NCBI RefSeq assembly: GCF_000277645.1
Contig: NZ_AKGG01000014.1
Location: 62,001-126,000 of the forward strand
DNA length: 64,000 nt
From: Weissella koreensis KCTC 3621
Lineage (GTDB): Bacteria; Bacillota; Bacilli; Lactobacillales; Lactobacillaceae
Direction: 5' to 3'
Made by a program: the position numbers and the translations under genes
Shown: in pieces, positions 50,743-60,623 of the stretch
Layout of the letters: each line of letters opens with the position of its first letter
Numbering within the stretch: position 1 is the first letter of the stretch
Notes under the pieces: model-generated
Database searches by the model: none
The model's input: only the letters and a program-made list of their open reading frames with translations
What the model was told of the DNA's origin: nothing

Positions 50743-51396
50743 TTACGCTCCTTTCCGATTTAATTCAGGACGGCGCTTCAAAGTCATACCTGCAATCCAT
50801 TTAATAATACGATAACCGATCCAACCGATTCCATAAACAATCCAAATAACTACTGGAATACTGATCACAACTAATCCCAATGCGGCAATTCCTGCTCCAA
50901 TTAAAATCAAAGCCATCATTAAACCTTGTGACATTACACCAAAACCAGCGGAAATCATAAAGCCACCCGCAATAGCAGCTCCAATTAACAATCCAGCTAA
51001 GGCAAATATAATACCAATCACAGTAATGATTACAGCTACAAAAGCAAAAATCAGAACTAATGCCACTGGAATCAAAATTGGTGAAGCCAATACCCCCAAC
51101 AAGATTAACCAAGCTGCATTCCAAGGGTTTTTCTGTTCTTTTTGATTACGTCGATTTCTGGGACGAGATTCTTCAGTATCTTCGTCATTTTCCATCCACC
51201 CCATCGCATAATTTGCATTAATTTGACGCGCTAAATTTTTTGGACTACTAAATTCTTTATAAATTTCATCAATTGTCATACCAGAATCTAGAAATAATTC
51301 TTCATAATATCGATACGTATCACTACGTTCTCCATCTGGCATTGGTGCTAGATAACGATCAAAAGTTGCTAAATATTCTTCAATTTCACTATGCAT
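50743..51396 (-). CDS. DUF1700/HAAS-domain membrane protein
   Basis: 217 aa from ATG 51396 (CGGAGGT upstream); the frame is open to 51546 but this would overlap padR by 158 bases. N-terminal HAAS domain ('EIEEYLATFDRYLAPMPDGERSDTYRYYEELFLDSG') followed by an acidic/Arg linker and a long Ala/Ile-rich membrane region with four or more helices (residues ~100-190). HAAS proteins pair with PadR regulators in signalling modules. It overlaps padR by eight bases. Confidence 0.9.
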   Translation of the reverse strand: MHSEIEEYLATFDRYLAPMPDGERSDTYRYYEELFLDSGMTIDEIYKEFSSPKNLARQINANYAMGWMENDEDTEESRPRNRRNQKEQKNPWNAAWLILLGVLASPILIPVALVLIFAFVAVIITVIGIIFALAGLLIGAAIAGGFMISAGFGVMSQGLMMALILIGAGIAALGLVVISIPVVIWIVYGIGWIGYRIIKWIAGMTLKRRPELNRKGA

Positions 51397-51721
51397 CCGT
51401 TCCACCTCCGTTTTCTGTTGATAGTAATAATGTGTCAACAGCGCTACTAAAATCACGCCAAGTTTCCTTAATATTTTGTAAACTTTCTTTACCAGTCTTT
51501 GTGATTTGGTAATAACGTCGATTTCGTCCTTCAAAAGGTTCATCATAAGTCGTTAACATTTGATCTTTTTGTAAGCGACGCAAAACTGGATACATTGTTG
51601 ATTCACTAACATTTAGATATTGCTGTACTTGCTTGGTAATTGCATAGCCATATAGATCTTGTTCATCTAATAAAGCCAAAACTGTTCCATCAAGGATCAC
51701 AGTAGGTACTTTAATATTCAT
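51389..51721 (-). CDS. PadR-family transcriptional regulator
   Basis: 110 aa. Winged-HTH 'LDGTVLALLDEQDLYGYAITKQVQQYLNVSESTMYPVLRRLQKDQML' and 'GRNRRYYQITKTGKESL' are diagnostic of PadR. Dimeric repressors of this family often control multidrug or antimicrobial-peptide transporters in lactic acid bacteria (LmrR type). First gene of a three-gene operon; its promoter shares operators with the BceAB-like promoter. Confidence 0.95.
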   Translation of the reverse strand: MNIKVPTVILDGTVLALLDEQDLYGYAITKQVQQYLNVSESTMYPVLRRLQKDQMLTTYDEPFEGRNRRYYQITKTGKESLQNIKETWRDFSSAVDTLLLSTENGGGTDA

Positions 51722-51745
51722 ATCGACTTCCTTTCTTTATTATAC

Positions 51746-51798
51746 TTCATATAGTATGACCTTGATTTAATAGTATACGACATATAGTATATAGTCAA
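51746..51798 (-). promoter_or_regulatory. padR promoter with operator elements
   Basis: TTGACT (51793-51798) and TACTAT (51770-51775), spacer 17 bp. CTATATACTATATG covers the -35 edge, TATACGACATATAG (51774-51787, plus strand) covers the spacer, and CATACTATATG (51748-51758) lies just downstream. Two of these motifs recur at the ABC transporter promoter. Confidence 0.7.
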
Positions 51799-51845
51799 CT
51801 TATTTTTTAGATATTTTATAGAAATATTTTGATTTATATTGTTAC

Positions 51846-51914
51846 AAAAAAAGCCCAATATTGAAGGTAACAGAGAGATAATTAAATCTTTCCACGTTCA
51901 GCATTGAGCTTTTA
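51846..51914 (-). terminator. Terminator behind the DUF1292 pair
   Basis: AAGCTCAATGCTGAA ... TTCAATATTGGGCTT followed by TTTTT on the minus strand, with a ~35-nt loop. Confidence 0.65.
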
Positions 51915-51916
51915 TA

Positions 51917-52210
51917 TTAATTATTAATTTGTGGATCTTCAAAGAAAGTATTGATCATTTCAGTAACCATATCCCACTCTTCTTCAGACTCAATTGGTAA
52001 CAAAGCATCCTCATTAGCGGTTTGATCTTTATCAGGTGCATAAACATATGCTTGAATTTCAGCTTCACCATCTAAGTTATTCACATCACCATAATATAAA
52101 ACGATATATGTTTTATTAAAGTTAGTACTTTCCGTAAAACGAAAAAGTTCGTGAAACTCAAATTCACCAGAGGCATCTTCAAAAATGAAAACTTGGTTGT
52201 CGTCGTTCAT
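51917..52210 (-). CDS. DUF1292 (YrzB-like) protein, copy 1
   Basis: 97 aa, highly acidic. 'DNQVFIFEDASGEFEFHELFRFTESTNFNKTYIVLYYG' and 'LPIESEEEWDMVTEMINTFFED' define DUF1292. Function unknown. It is two bases behind a second DUF1292 gene of the same size. The pair looks like a tandem duplication that has diverged. Confidence 0.85.
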   Translation of the reverse strand: MNDDNQVFIFEDASGEFEFHELFRFTESTNFNKTYIVLYYGDVNNLDGEAEIQAYVYAPDKDQTANEDALLPIESEEEWDMVTEMINTFFEDPQINN

Positions 52211-52212
52211 TT

Positions 52213-52506
52213 TTATTCCTCATCCTCATTCTCTTCAAGCCATTGATTCAAACGATCTTCAACCATAGCCCACTCTTCTTCATCTTCAATTTGATCTAAA
52301 GTTCCTTCAGCAGTCACTTCTGTATCAGCAATATCAGAACTAAATGCTTGGATATCAACTTCATCCTCATCTTCAGTTCCAGCTGAAATCACATAAATAT
52401 AACGCTTATTGTACTTTTCAGTTTCATCAAAGGCAAAAAGAATATCAAATAATTCTTCATTACCGTTTTCATCAATTAAAGTAATCACATCTTGTTCTTC
52501 GTTCAT
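52213..52506 (-). CDS. DUF1292 (YrzB-like) protein, copy 2
   Basis: 97 aa from ATG 52506 (GGAGGAAAG upstream; the longer frame to 52548 overlaps ruvX). 'DVITLIDENGNEELFDILFAFDETEKYNKRYIYVISAG' and 'IEDEEEWAMVEDRLNQWLEEN' match DUF1292 more closely than copy 1. In Firmicutes one such gene usually follows yrzL(ireB)-ruvX, so this is the ancestral position. Confidence 0.9.
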   Translation of the reverse strand: MNEEQDVITLIDENGNEELFDILFAFDETEKYNKRYIYVISAGTEDEDEVDIQAFSSDIADTEVTAEGTLDQIEDEEEWAMVEDRLNQWLEENEDEE

Positions 52507-52540
52507 TATCTTTCCTCCATTTATATAGAAGCTTAAGCTG

Positions 52541-52999
52541 CTAATCAAAAGTCATTTTAGTCCCACTCACATTTACAAGCGGTCCTTTTCGGTCAAGGTA
52601 ATTTTGCAAAATTAAAGATGCAGCAAGTTTATCAATAACTTGTTTTCGCTTAACTCGTGATGTATCGGCTTCTTCAATTAACATCCGTTCTGCCTCGACA
52701 GTTGTTAAACGTTCATCTTGAAAATCAATTGGTAAATGAAAAGTATCTTCCAATAACTTTCCATATGCTTGAGCTGCTTCTGCCCGTGGCCCTATACTGT
52801 TATTCATATTTTTAGGCAAACCCAATAAAAATCCAGTTGGCTTATGCTTTAAAACTAATTCCTTCATCCGCTCAATTCCGAATTCTTCTTCATCTTCATT
52901 AATTCGAATAATTTCAAGTCCTTGCGCCGTCCAACCCATTGGATCGGAAACTGCAACTCCAACTGTTTTAGAACCAACATCTAATCCAAATATACTCAT
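52541..52999 (-). CDS. ruvX: RuvX/YqgF Holliday junction resolvase-like nuclease
   Basis: 152 aa. RNase H-like fold with '[23 protein letters not shown]', '[20 protein letters not shown]' and '[17 protein letters not shown]', which carry the catalytic acids. YqgF processes rRNA or branched DNA. Overlaps ireB by four bases within the alaS-ireB-ruvX block. Confidence 0.95.
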   Translation of the reverse strand: MSIFGLDVGSKTVGVAVSDPMGWTAQGLEIIRINEDEEEFGIERMKELVLKHKPTGFLLGLPKNMNNSIGPRAEAAQAYGKLLEDTFHLPIDFQDERLTTVEAERMLIEEADTSRVKRKQVIDKLAASLILQNYLDRKGPLVNVSGTKMTFD

Positions 53000-53247
53000 T
53001 TATTTAAATATTCCTTCACCAAAACTTCAATAATTTCATCCCGTTCATAGCGACGAATTAAATTACGAGCGTCATGATTACGGGGAATATAAGCCGGATC
53101 ACCCGAAGTGATATATCCCACGATCTGATTAATTGGATTATAACCCTTTTCTTCCAACGCTGAATATACAATCTCCAACGTTTGTTGAATATCTAATTTC
53201 TTAGGTTCATTAAATTCAAATACTGTTGTTTTATCATTTACAACCAT
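52996..53247 (-). CDS. ireB: IreB-family regulatory protein (UPF0297, YrzL)
   Basis: 83 aa from ATG 53247, six bases behind GGGAGG; the frame is open to 53271. '[60 protein letters not shown]' is the UPF0297/IreB signature. IreB is phosphorylated by the PASTA kinase IreK in Enterococcus and affects cephalosporin resistance. Two threonines near the N-terminus (TT at residues 6-7) correspond to the phosphorylation region. Confidence 0.93.
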   Translation of the reverse strand: MVVNDKTTVFEFNEPKKLDIQQTLEIVYSALEEKGYNPINQIVGYITSGDPAYIPRNHDARNLIRRYERDEIIEVLVKEYLNK

Positions 53248-53312
53248 CGAGGGCCTCCCTTCTAAAAACAATCACTAACCATTAATATCATTTAATGTAA
53301 TTGTACACTAAA

Positions 53313-55961
53313 TTATTTATTTGTCAGCCAGTTTTCTGCTTCAGTAAACGCATCAGGAATTCCAGCTGGATTCTTACCACCAGCCTGAGCCATGTCAGGA
53401 CGTCCGCCACCGCCACCACCAATAGATGGGGCAATTGCCTTAATCAAATCACCGGCTTTAATTCCTTGCTTAACTGCATCAGGTGCGACTGCAACTAACA
53501 AATTAACTTTCTCTCCAAGATTAGCTGCCAAAATCAAGACATCAGACGGTGTGCTTTGTTTCCAACTATCCGCCGTCTCACGCAACACATCCATAGATTC
53601 AACTTCCATTTCAGTTGTAATAATTGTCCATTTACCAATGTTTTTAACTGCACTAAAAGCATTTTCAGCCGCTTGATTAGCTAAACGTTTCTCCAATGAA
53701 TTAACTTGACGTTGTGCTTCCTTCAAACCATTTTGTAAGGCCGAAATCTTATCATTTAGCTCATTGAAAGTTGGTGCCTTAACTTGAGCTGCAGCTTGTT
53801 GCAAAATAGCATCATGTTCTTTCACGTAATTCATTACACCTTGACCAGTTACAGCTACAATCCGTCGAATTCCAGCACCTGTTCCAGATTCACTGATAAT
53901 CTTAAACATACCTAACTCTGCCGTTGAATTTGCATGAGTTCCTCCATCAAATTCAGCATTAAAATCACCAATTGAAACAACTCGGACCAAATCACCATAC
54001 TTTTCAGTAAATACAGCTACAGCACCTAACTTTTTAGCTGACTCTATATCAGTTTCAACCCAAGAAATAGGCAAATTTTCCAAAATCTTTTGGTTAATTA
54101 GATCTTCAATTTCCTGTAACTTTTCATTTGAAACAGCCCCATTATAAGTGAAATCATAACGTAATTCATCAGCCGTTACCAATGATCCAGCCTGAGTTGC
54201 ATGTTCACCTAGCAAATTACGTAATGCTTGGTCCAACATATGTGTAGCAGTATGATTCTTTGAAACGGCTACATGATAAGCATGATCTACTTGTAACTGA
54301 TATTTAGCACCAGTTTGCAATGGTCCAGTAACTTCTAAAGTATGCAGATGTTGTCCATTTGGAGCAGTTTGTACGTCTGAAACAGTCGCTACAACTTCAC
54401 CAGCCATATTAGTGATAGTTCCACGATCAGCAACTTGACCTCCCATTTCAGCATAGAAAGGGGTTAAATCAAAGATTGCTTGAACTTGACCTTGATCAAT
54501 TGCTTCAACTAAGTGATCGTCTTGAATCAAGTCTTCCAAGACTGCTTGGTCAACTTGTTCTTCTGACCAACCAACATATTTTGAAGTAGTTTTTAAATTA
54601 GTCAAAAGTTCATTTTGAACACCCATTGAAGCTTGATTGCTTCGCGCAGCACGTGCTCGATCTTTTTGAGCTTGCATCGCTTGATCAAATCCGTCTCGAT
54701 CAACTTTCAAACCAGCATCTAGCGCTGATTCTTCTGTTAGTTCGAATGGGAATCCATAAGTATCATACAACTTAAAGGCTACAGCACCGCTTATAATCCC
54801 ATTATCTGCTTTAGATGATTCAATGACTTCATCCAACAAAGATAATCCATCGGCTAAGGTCTTACCAAAACGTACCTCTTCTGCATCAACAATAGAAGCA
54901 ATATATTCTGAGTTAGATAATACTTCTGGGTAGTAAGACTTCATAATCTCACCCACAACTGGTACTAATTGACTTAAGAAATTAGTGTTAATCCCTAACT
55001 TACGTCCATGTAAAACAGCACGTCTCAACAAACGACGAATAATGTAGCCACGACCCTCATTAGATGGCAAAGCGCCATCTCCAATCGCAAAGGTTACGGC
55101 TCTAGCATGGTCAGCAATCACCTTGAACGAAATGTCTTTTTCTGCATCATTTCCATATTTATATTGTGGTGCTAATTTTTCAGTCATTTGAATCAATGGT
55201 AAGAACAAATCAGTTTCAAAATTAGTCTCTGCATGTTGGAAAATTGAAACAACTCGTTCAAGTCCCATACCAGTATCAATATTTTTATGTGGCAACTCTG
55301 GATAATCGGCATTATTAGTTAAGCCTGGCAAATGATTATATTGCGAAAAGACGATATTCCAAATTTCTAAATAACGTTCATTTTCACCACCAGGATAATT
55401 TTCAGCAGGCTCTGCTGCATCAAATTCTGCACCACGGTCATAGAAAATCTCAGTATCCGGACCAGAAGGTCCTTCACCAATGTCCCAGAAATTATCTGGT
55501 TCTTCATAAAGATGATCTGATGCAATACCAACTTTTTCAAGCCAAATATTTTTAGCTTCGGTATCATTAGGATAAACGGTTACGTATAATTTTTCAGCAT
55601 CAAAATCAAACCATTCCGGACTAGTTAACAACTCCCATGCCCAAGGAATCACTTCTGGTTTAAAGTAATCACCAATAGAAAAATTACCCATCATTTCAAA
55701 CAATGTATGGTGACGGGCTGTATGTCCAACATTTTCAATATCATTAGTTCGAATAGACTTTTGAGCATTCGTAATTCGGTGGTTATCTGGAATAACTGAT
55801 CCATCAAAATATTTTTTAAGTGTTGCAACCCCTGAATTAATCCATAGAAGCGTAGGATCATCCTTTGGGATTAACGGTTGTGATGGTTCAATACTGTGTC
55901 CTTTACTTTCAAAAAAACGTAAGAACATTGATCGAACTTCTGCTGATGATAATTCTTTCAT
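53313..55961 (-). CDS. alaS: Alanyl-tRNA synthetase
   Basis: 882 aa, full length. N-terminal class II core ('[23 protein letters not shown]', '[17 protein letters not shown]'), tRNA-recognition helices, the editing domain with '[12 protein letters not shown]' (HxxxH) and '[12 protein letters not shown]', and the C-Ala domain ending '[17 protein letters not shown]'. The first cysteine of the editing site appears to be replaced by the 'THANST' form seen in many Lactobacillales. Preceded by a T-box leader. Confidence 0.98.
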   Translation of the reverse strand: MKELSSAEVRSMFLRFFESKGHSIEPSQPLIPKDDPTLLWINSGVATLKKYFDGSVIPDNHRITNAQKSIRTNDIENVGHTARHHTLFEMMGNFSIGDYFKPEVIPWAWELLTSPEWFDFDAEKLYVTVYPNDTEAKNIWLEKVGIASDHLYEEPDNFWDIGEGPSGPDTEIFYDRGAEFDAAEPAENYPGGENERYLEIWNIVFSQYNHLPGLTNNADYPELPHKNIDTGMGLERVVSIFQHAETNFETDLFLPLIQMTEKLAPQYKYGNDAEKDISFKVIADHARAVTFAIGDGALPSNEGRGYIIRRLLRRAVLHGRKLGINTNFLSQLVPVVGEIMKSYYPEVLSNSEYIASIVDAEEVRFGKTLADGLSLLDEVIESSKADNGIISGAVAFKLYDTYGFPFELTEESALDAGLKVDRDGFDQAMQAQKDRARAARSNQASMGVQNELLTNLKTTSKYVGWSEEQVDQAVLEDLIQDDHLVEAIDQGQVQAIFDLTPFYAEMGGQVADRGTITNMAGEVVATVSDVQTAPNGQHLHTLEVTGPLQTGAKYQLQVDHAYHVAVSKNHTATHMLDQALRNLLGEHATQAGSLVTADELRYDFTYNGAVSNEKLQEIEDLINQKILENLPISWVETDIESAKKLGAVAVFTEKYGDLVRVVSIGDFNAEFDGGTHANSTAELGMFKIISESGTGAGIRRIVAVTGQGVMNYVKEHDAILQQAAAQVKAPTFNELNDKISALQNGLKEAQRQVNSLEKRLANQAAENAFSAVKNIGKWTIITTEMEVESMDVLRETADSWKQSTPSDVLILAANLGEKVNLLVAVAPDAVKQGIKAGDLIKAIAPSIGGGGGGRPDMAQAGGKNPAGIPDAFTEAENWLTNK

Positions 55962-56020
55962 GTTTACTCTTTCCTCACCTATAATTTAATAATTAATGTT
56001 ATGTAAACCTAACTAGATTT

Positions 56021-56240
56021 TAAAAGGCAGACCGCCTCACTACAAACTAAGGACGACTAACACGCGGTACCACCTTAGTTGCAATGAGACAATCTGCCTA
56101 CATTACCACTCTAATCCTTTTAACGAAGGGATCCGGTTTATTTTCATAAACATTAATTAGGTAGCAACTTCTATCAGACTGTGTTATTTTCACCAAACAT
56201 AACATCTCTACTTGCTCAAATCTACATAGAATTATTCCTG
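56021..56240 (-). promoter_or_regulatory. T-box riboswitch controlling alaS
   Basis: The T-box sequence AAGGTGGTACCGCG lies at 56063-56076. The antiterminator competes with a very long terminator (AGGCAGATTGTCTCA ... TGAGGCGGTCTGCCT, then TTTT), 56021-56099. Stem I carries GCT at 56163-56165 inside AGTTGCTACC as the likely alanine specifier. Uncharged tRNA-Ala would relieve termination. Confidence 0.92.
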
Positions 56241-56245
56241 ACTAA

Positions 56246-56254
56246 ATTATATCA
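56246..56254 (-). promoter_or_regulatory. alaS promoter (extended -10)
   Basis: TGATATAAT, with TATAAT at 56246-56251 on the minus strand, six bases before the T-box transcript. No good -35 is seen. Confidence 0.6.
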
Positions 56255-56285
56255 TATTGTTTCTAGATTGCTCATTGCAAAGTGA

Positions 56286-57470
56286 TTACATTTTTAACCG
56301 AGGGACCCGTAAATATAAAATAAACGCCCCCCACTGAACTAAGCAAATCAAAATAGCTAACGCCACATATGAGTCTGTTCCGAAAACCCCGACTAGAGGT
56401 GACATTAATCCCCCAATAGCATAGCGAGCCATCCCCAAGAGTGCAGAGGCACTACCTGCTTGGGCTTGTTTGCCACGCATAGCCAAAGCCGTTGCCATTC
56501 CTTGCACCCCGCCAATTGCCGATGTGATGATAAAGAAAGCAATTAAAATTAACCATAAATCATTAGCAAAAAATAAACTACCAGCTAATAATAAACCACC
56601 AAAAATACCATAAATAATAAATCCACCAAGAATTAAATGTTCCCCATATTTTCGTGCAAAAAAGCCTGCAAAGGAAGTGGCAATGGTAATTCCTATCCCA
56701 TTAATTGCATAAACTACTCCAAACATCGGAATGCTTAGCTGAAAAATATTTTCTAACACAAATGATGAACCCGCAATATATGCAAACAAAGACGCCATCA
56801 TTAAAGCTTGTATCAATAAGTACAGTGTAAAATTTTTATCATGTATTAATTCTTTATAGTTAACTGTATTACCACCTACTTGACTAATATTTTCTTTTGG
56901 TTTTCTAGTTTCAGGCAATCCCCATTTAACCCCAATCCATAAACAAAAGCCCATAACTGCCATAATTACAAAGGTCATCTGCCAATCAGCAGCCATTACA
57001 ACTAATCCACCTATAATCGGTGCTAAAACTGGAAAAACCCCATTAATCGCTTGATTAATGGCAATATTTTTGGTTAATTCTTTTCCATCAAAACAATCTG
57101 TAATAATGGCTAAAGATAAGACAATTCCTACCGATCCAGATAATCCTTGAAAAAATCGTAGAACAATCATAAACCAAATATTATTAATATCGATCATTAA
57201 TAGTGAAGTAATCCCAAATACTAAAGTTCCTACGAGTAATGGTACTCGACGTCCAATTCGATCAGACCAAGGCCCAATAAATAATTGACCCACTCCTAAC
57301 CCCACTAACGAGGTAGTAATCGTCATTTGTGCTAATGATGCGGTCGTATGTAAATCTTTTTGCAAAGCTGGTAATCCTGGCAGATAAAAATCCATTGAAA
57401 ACACAGCAAACGCACTTAAAACTCCCAAAAGGATAATTTGAAATTTATTTAATCTATCTAAACCATGCAT
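56286..57470 (-). CDS. Bcr/CflA-type MFS multidrug transporter
   Basis: 394 aa with twelve TM helices. 'DFYLPGLPALQKDLHTTASLAQMTITTSLVGLGVGQLFIGPWSDRIGRRVPLL' contains the DHA1 motif (GPWSDRIGRR) of the Bcr/CflA subfamily, 'INGVFPVLAPIIGG' follows. Drug export is likely; the substrate is not readable. No attached regulator. Genes on both sides are separately expressed. Confidence 0.9.
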   Translation of the reverse strand: MHGLDRLNKFQIILLGVLSAFAVFSMDFYLPGLPALQKDLHTTASLAQMTITTSLVGLGVGQLFIGPWSDRIGRRVPLLVGTLVFGITSLLMIDINNIWFMIVLRFFQGLSGSVGIVLSLAIITDCFDGKELTKNIAINQAINGVFPVLAPIIGGLVVMAADWQMTFVIMAVMGFCLWIGVKWGLPETRKPKENISQVGGNTVNYKELIHDKNFTLYLLIQALMMASLFAYIAGSSFVLENIFQLSIPMFGVVYAINGIGITIATSFAGFFARKYGEHLILGGFIIYGIFGGLLLAGSLFFANDLWLILIAFFIITSAIGGVQGMATALAMRGKQAQAGSASALLGMARYAIGGLMSPLVGVFGTDSYVALAILICLVQWGAFILYLRVPRLKM

Positions 57471-57516
57471 GCTCTCTTTTGACCTCTCTTCATCCTTTTT
57501 TATCGATCAGTTATTT

Positions 57517-58878
57517 TCAAACCCAAACATTCAAAATCCAACTTGCAATATTAAAATAAATAATAACTGAGGTTAGGTCACTCAAAGTAGAAATAAATGG
57601 TCCTGAAGCTACCGCAGGGTCAATTTTTAAACTTTCCATCAACAAAGGTACAAAGGCTCCAGCTAAATTTGCCACCGTAATCGCCCCAGCCATAGCCAAA
57701 CCAACGGCTAGACCTAATAAAAAATTAGCCTTCCAAATCCAAACCACTAATAAAATCGTACCGCCGGTAATCAGACCGATCGATAATCCAATTAATAATT
57801 CAGTTAAAAACATGATCAAAGTACCCTTTTTTTCTTTTAGGGTAATTCGACGAATTGAAACAGCCAAGGCTTGTGTTCCTGCATTTCCTGCAGTTCCAGT
57901 AATTAAACTAATAAAAACGGCTAAGACTGACATTTGTTGCACTAATTGGTCATAGTGATTAATAATAGAGGCTGTCCCAAGTCCCAAAAACACCAAAACA
58001 ATTAACCATGGTAATCGTTTAAAAATGGATTGAAAAGGTGATTCCTCTAGATCTAAATTATGAACTCCCGCAAAGCGCTCATAATCCTCTGCACTTTCAG
58101 CTTCAATAACATCCAAAATATCATCGATCATAATGATCCCCAACATCTTGTTTTGTTCATTAACTACGGGAATCGCCACTAAGTCATAATCTGCCATTAA
58201 ACGAGCCACAATTTCTTGATCATCACCTGGTTGAACTGTCACCAATGATTGAGTCATAACATCTTGGACTTTTTCGTGATCTGGATGAACAATCAGACTT
58301 CGTAAAGAAATTACTCCGATCAATTTTTCTTGCTCAACAACATAAATATAAGAAATTTGTTCTGATTCTTCAGCAAATTGCTTCACTAAGCTTAACGCTT
58401 CACCAATCGATGCTTGAGAACTGATGCCAACGTATTCAGGAGTCATCAAAGACCCTGCCGTTTGGTCCGCATATCCTAACAAATTTCGAATTTCTTTTGC
58501 ATCTGTATCAGATAGCTGCTTCAAATAATGCTCCTGTTGTGCTTCAGGCATTTCATCCAAAACATCCACCGCATTATCGACATACATTTCGTTCAAGACA
58601 TCCGCAGCATACCGTGGCGTCATTTCTGACAATAATTGATCCTCTTCGACCACTTCTGGTTCGATCAGGTCAAAAACATCTGCCAATTCCATTGGATCAA
58701 TCCATTCGATTAATTGATGCCGCAATTGAGGTGGTAAAGCTTGATAGATTTGAGCTTGATCATAATTATGCAAATCAAAAAAACACAATTTAAAATCATC
58801 TTGTGCTCCATGTTTAAGATCCCTTACAATCCGTTTATAAATTGGGATAATTTCACTTCGTAATTCATCATTAACCAT
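57517..58878 (-). CDS. mgtE: Magnesium transporter MgtE
   Basis: 453 aa. N-terminal MgtE_N domain ('LRHQLIEWIDPMELADVFDLIEPEVVEEDQLL'), two CBS domains (residues ~140-260, 'SLMTPEYVGISS', 'VQDVMTQSLVTVQPGDDQEIVARLMADYDLVAIPVV') and five TM helices ('GTAGNAGTQALAVSIRRI', 'GAITVANLAGAFVPLLMESLKIDPAVASGPFISTLSDLTSVIIYF'). Mg2+ binding to the cytoplasmic part closes the pore. Confidence 0.96.
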   Translation of the reverse strand: MVNDELRSEIIPIYKRIVRDLKHGAQDDFKLCFFDLHNYDQAQIYQALPPQLRHQLIEWIDPMELADVFDLIEPEVVEEDQLLSEMTPRYAADVLNEMYVDNAVDVLDEMPEAQQEHYLKQLSDTDAKEIRNLLGYADQTAGSLMTPEYVGISSQASIGEALSLVKQFAEESEQISYIYVVEQEKLIGVISLRSLIVHPDHEKVQDVMTQSLVTVQPGDDQEIVARLMADYDLVAIPVVNEQNKMLGIIMIDDILDVIEAESAEDYERFAGVHNLDLEESPFQSIFKRLPWLIVLVFLGLGTASIINHYDQLVQQMSVLAVFISLITGTAGNAGTQALAVSIRRITLKEKKGTLIMFLTELLIGLSIGLITGGTILLVVWIWKANFLLGLAVGLAMAGAITVANLAGAFVPLLMESLKIDPAVASGPFISTLSDLTSVIIYFNIASWILNVWV

Positions 58879-58899
58879 TGATTAATCCCCTCACATTAA

Positions 58900-59811
58900 T
58901 TAATCATCAATGAGTTCTGGTAAAAAACCATCCATGACTTTTTTCATATCTTCTGGTACTGGGGCCGTAAAATGGCGATCAATTTGGGCAAAAGGATCAA
59001 ACCATTGAATCCAATAAGCATGTAACATTTGACGAGTTGCCCCTCGATCTAATGGGCCTCCGTAAATTTCATCTCCTACAAGAGGATGACCAATCGATTT
59101 AAAATGAACACGAATTTGATGGGTTCTTCCAGTATGTAATTGAACACGGACTAAGGTTTGATTACCAAATCGCTTTAAGACCCAATATTCTGTTTGAGAT
59201 GCTCTACCATCTGATCGAACCTCACGTCGTATAAAATCATCATCCATTCGACCAATTGGTGCATCAATCATACCGTAGTCCTGATCCAAGTCACCATCCA
59301 CCAATGCTAAGTAACGTTTATCAACCGAATGACTTTTTAAATCCTTATCTAATAATCCATGTGCGAAACGATGTTTTGCCAATAAGGCCACACCAGACGT
59401 GAATCGATCTAATCTAGTAACCACATGTGGTACTAAGTCGGCCGCATTTTCACGTTGTAAATGTCCTTTAACACGATTAACCATCGTATTCTCACGATCA
59501 GCCTTGCCTGGTACAGATGTAACGCCCGCTTCTTTATTTACAACTAAATAATTATCATCTTCAAATAATATTTCAATTGATTGATTTGAAAAAGGCAATA
59601 AATCATTACTAACTTCCGGCGGCATAATAACCGTCACCCTTTGATCCATTTTAACTAAGTCCACCGTTTTAACTGGTCGACCATTTAAAAGAATGCGACC
59701 GCCACCACGTTTAATAATACTAAACATTCGATGAGAAACTCCGCGTTCAGCCAAAAAATTCTTAATTTTGATACTGCCTTCATCTAATTTAACCCAGCTA
59801 AACGTTGCCAT
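58900..59811 (-). CDS. RluD-family pseudouridine synthase
   Basis: 303 aa. N-terminal S4-like sequence ('SHRMFSIIKRGGGRILLNGRPVKTVDLVKMDQRVTV') and catalytic core 'HVVTRLDRFTSGVALLAK' with the conserved Asp (RLD), and 'VQLHTGRTHQIRVHFKSIGHPLVGDEIYGG'. Modifies 23S rRNA or tRNA. The start overlaps the nadK stop by one base. Gene order relQ-nadK-rluD is common in Lactobacillales. Confidence 0.93.
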   Translation of the reverse strand: MATFSWVKLDEGSIKIKNFLAERGVSHRMFSIIKRGGGRILLNGRPVKTVDLVKMDQRVTVIMPPEVSNDLLPFSNQSIEILFEDDNYLVVNKEAGVTSVPGKADRENTMVNRVKGHLQRENAADLVPHVVTRLDRFTSGVALLAKHRFAHGLLDKDLKSHSVDKRYLALVDGDLDQDYGMIDAPIGRMDDDFIRREVRSDGRASQTEYWVLKRFGNQTLVRVQLHTGRTHQIRVHFKSIGHPLVGDEIYGGPLDRGATRQMLHAYWIQWFDPFAQIDRHFTAPVPEDMKKVMDGFLPELIDD

Positions 59812-60623
59812 TAATCTACTACCTCATCCCCAATAAAACTATTTCTTACTCTACGCCAAAAAGGTGTATGTCTATAACTAGCAAATGAAACTTGTTCATG
59901 GGCAACTCTAAATTCAACCCATGCAATTTGGTCAGTTGTTTCGTTTAAATGATCATGACTTAAAATTATTTCATTATCAGCTTTCAACGGTACAACTCGA
60001 ATTACTTCTTTTGGCCCCACGACCAAAGGAGAACCAAGTGTCCTAAATACCTGATTATTAATTGAAGCAATTTCGGATAATTGAATACTAGCTAAACTAG
60101 GATTCATAACAGCTCCACCAATTGCTTTATTATAAGCTGTTGATCCCGTTGGTGTGGCAGCCGTTAAACCATCACCACGAAAACGTTCAAACAATTCACC
60201 ATCAATTAAAACATCGGCCGCTAAAGTACCCGAAATCTGTTTTAAGGCCGCTTCATTCATTGAAAGAACTCGTTTTTGCGAACCATCTGAATATTGAACA
60301 ATCGATTCTAATAATGGATATTTAATGGTTTGCGGTTGTAATTGCAGTAAAGAATCAACTAATTCGTCCAATTCAAATTCTTGCCAATCTGCATAAAATC
60401 CAAGATGACCCGTATGAACACCCACAAAACGAACTTGATCAATTTGATCTAAATATTTTTGAAATGCTGATAATAAAGTTCCATCGCCCCCGATACTAAT
60501 CACTACTTCAGGATTAATCTCATCAAATGTAAAACGATGCTTATGTTCTGACAATAAGATTTTAAGATTATCACTTACCTTTTGCGAGCGAGCACTTTTA
60601 TTCTGATAGATCGAAATTCTCAT
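59811..60623 (-). CDS. nadK: NAD kinase
   Basis: 270 aa. GGDGT at 45-49 and 'FRGDGLTAATPTGSTAYNKAIGG' are the NAD kinase signatures; 'RVVPLKADNEIILSHDH' follows. Produces NADP+ from NAD+ and ATP. Its start overlaps the end of relQ by 26 bases, and its stop overlaps the rluD-like start, so all three are in one operon. Confidence 0.97.
   Translation of the reverse strand: MRISIYQNKSARSQKVSDNLKILLSEHKHRFTFDEINPEVVISIGGDGTLLSAFQKYLDQIDQVRFVGVHTGHLGFYADWQEFELDELVDSLLQLQPQTIKYPLLESIVQYSDGSQKRVLSMNEAALKQISGTLAADVLIDGELFERFRGDGLTAATPTGSTAYNKAIGGAVMNPSLASIQLSEIASINNQVFRTLGSPLVVGPKEVIRVVPLKADNEIILSHDHLNETTDQIAWVEFRVAHEQVSFASYRHTPFWRRVRNSFIGDEVVD

Noticed and set aside
50801..51124. Trp/Cys-rich open frame within the DUF1700 gene
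   Set aside because: Out-of-frame reading of the repetitive hydrophobic segment; no start signals.
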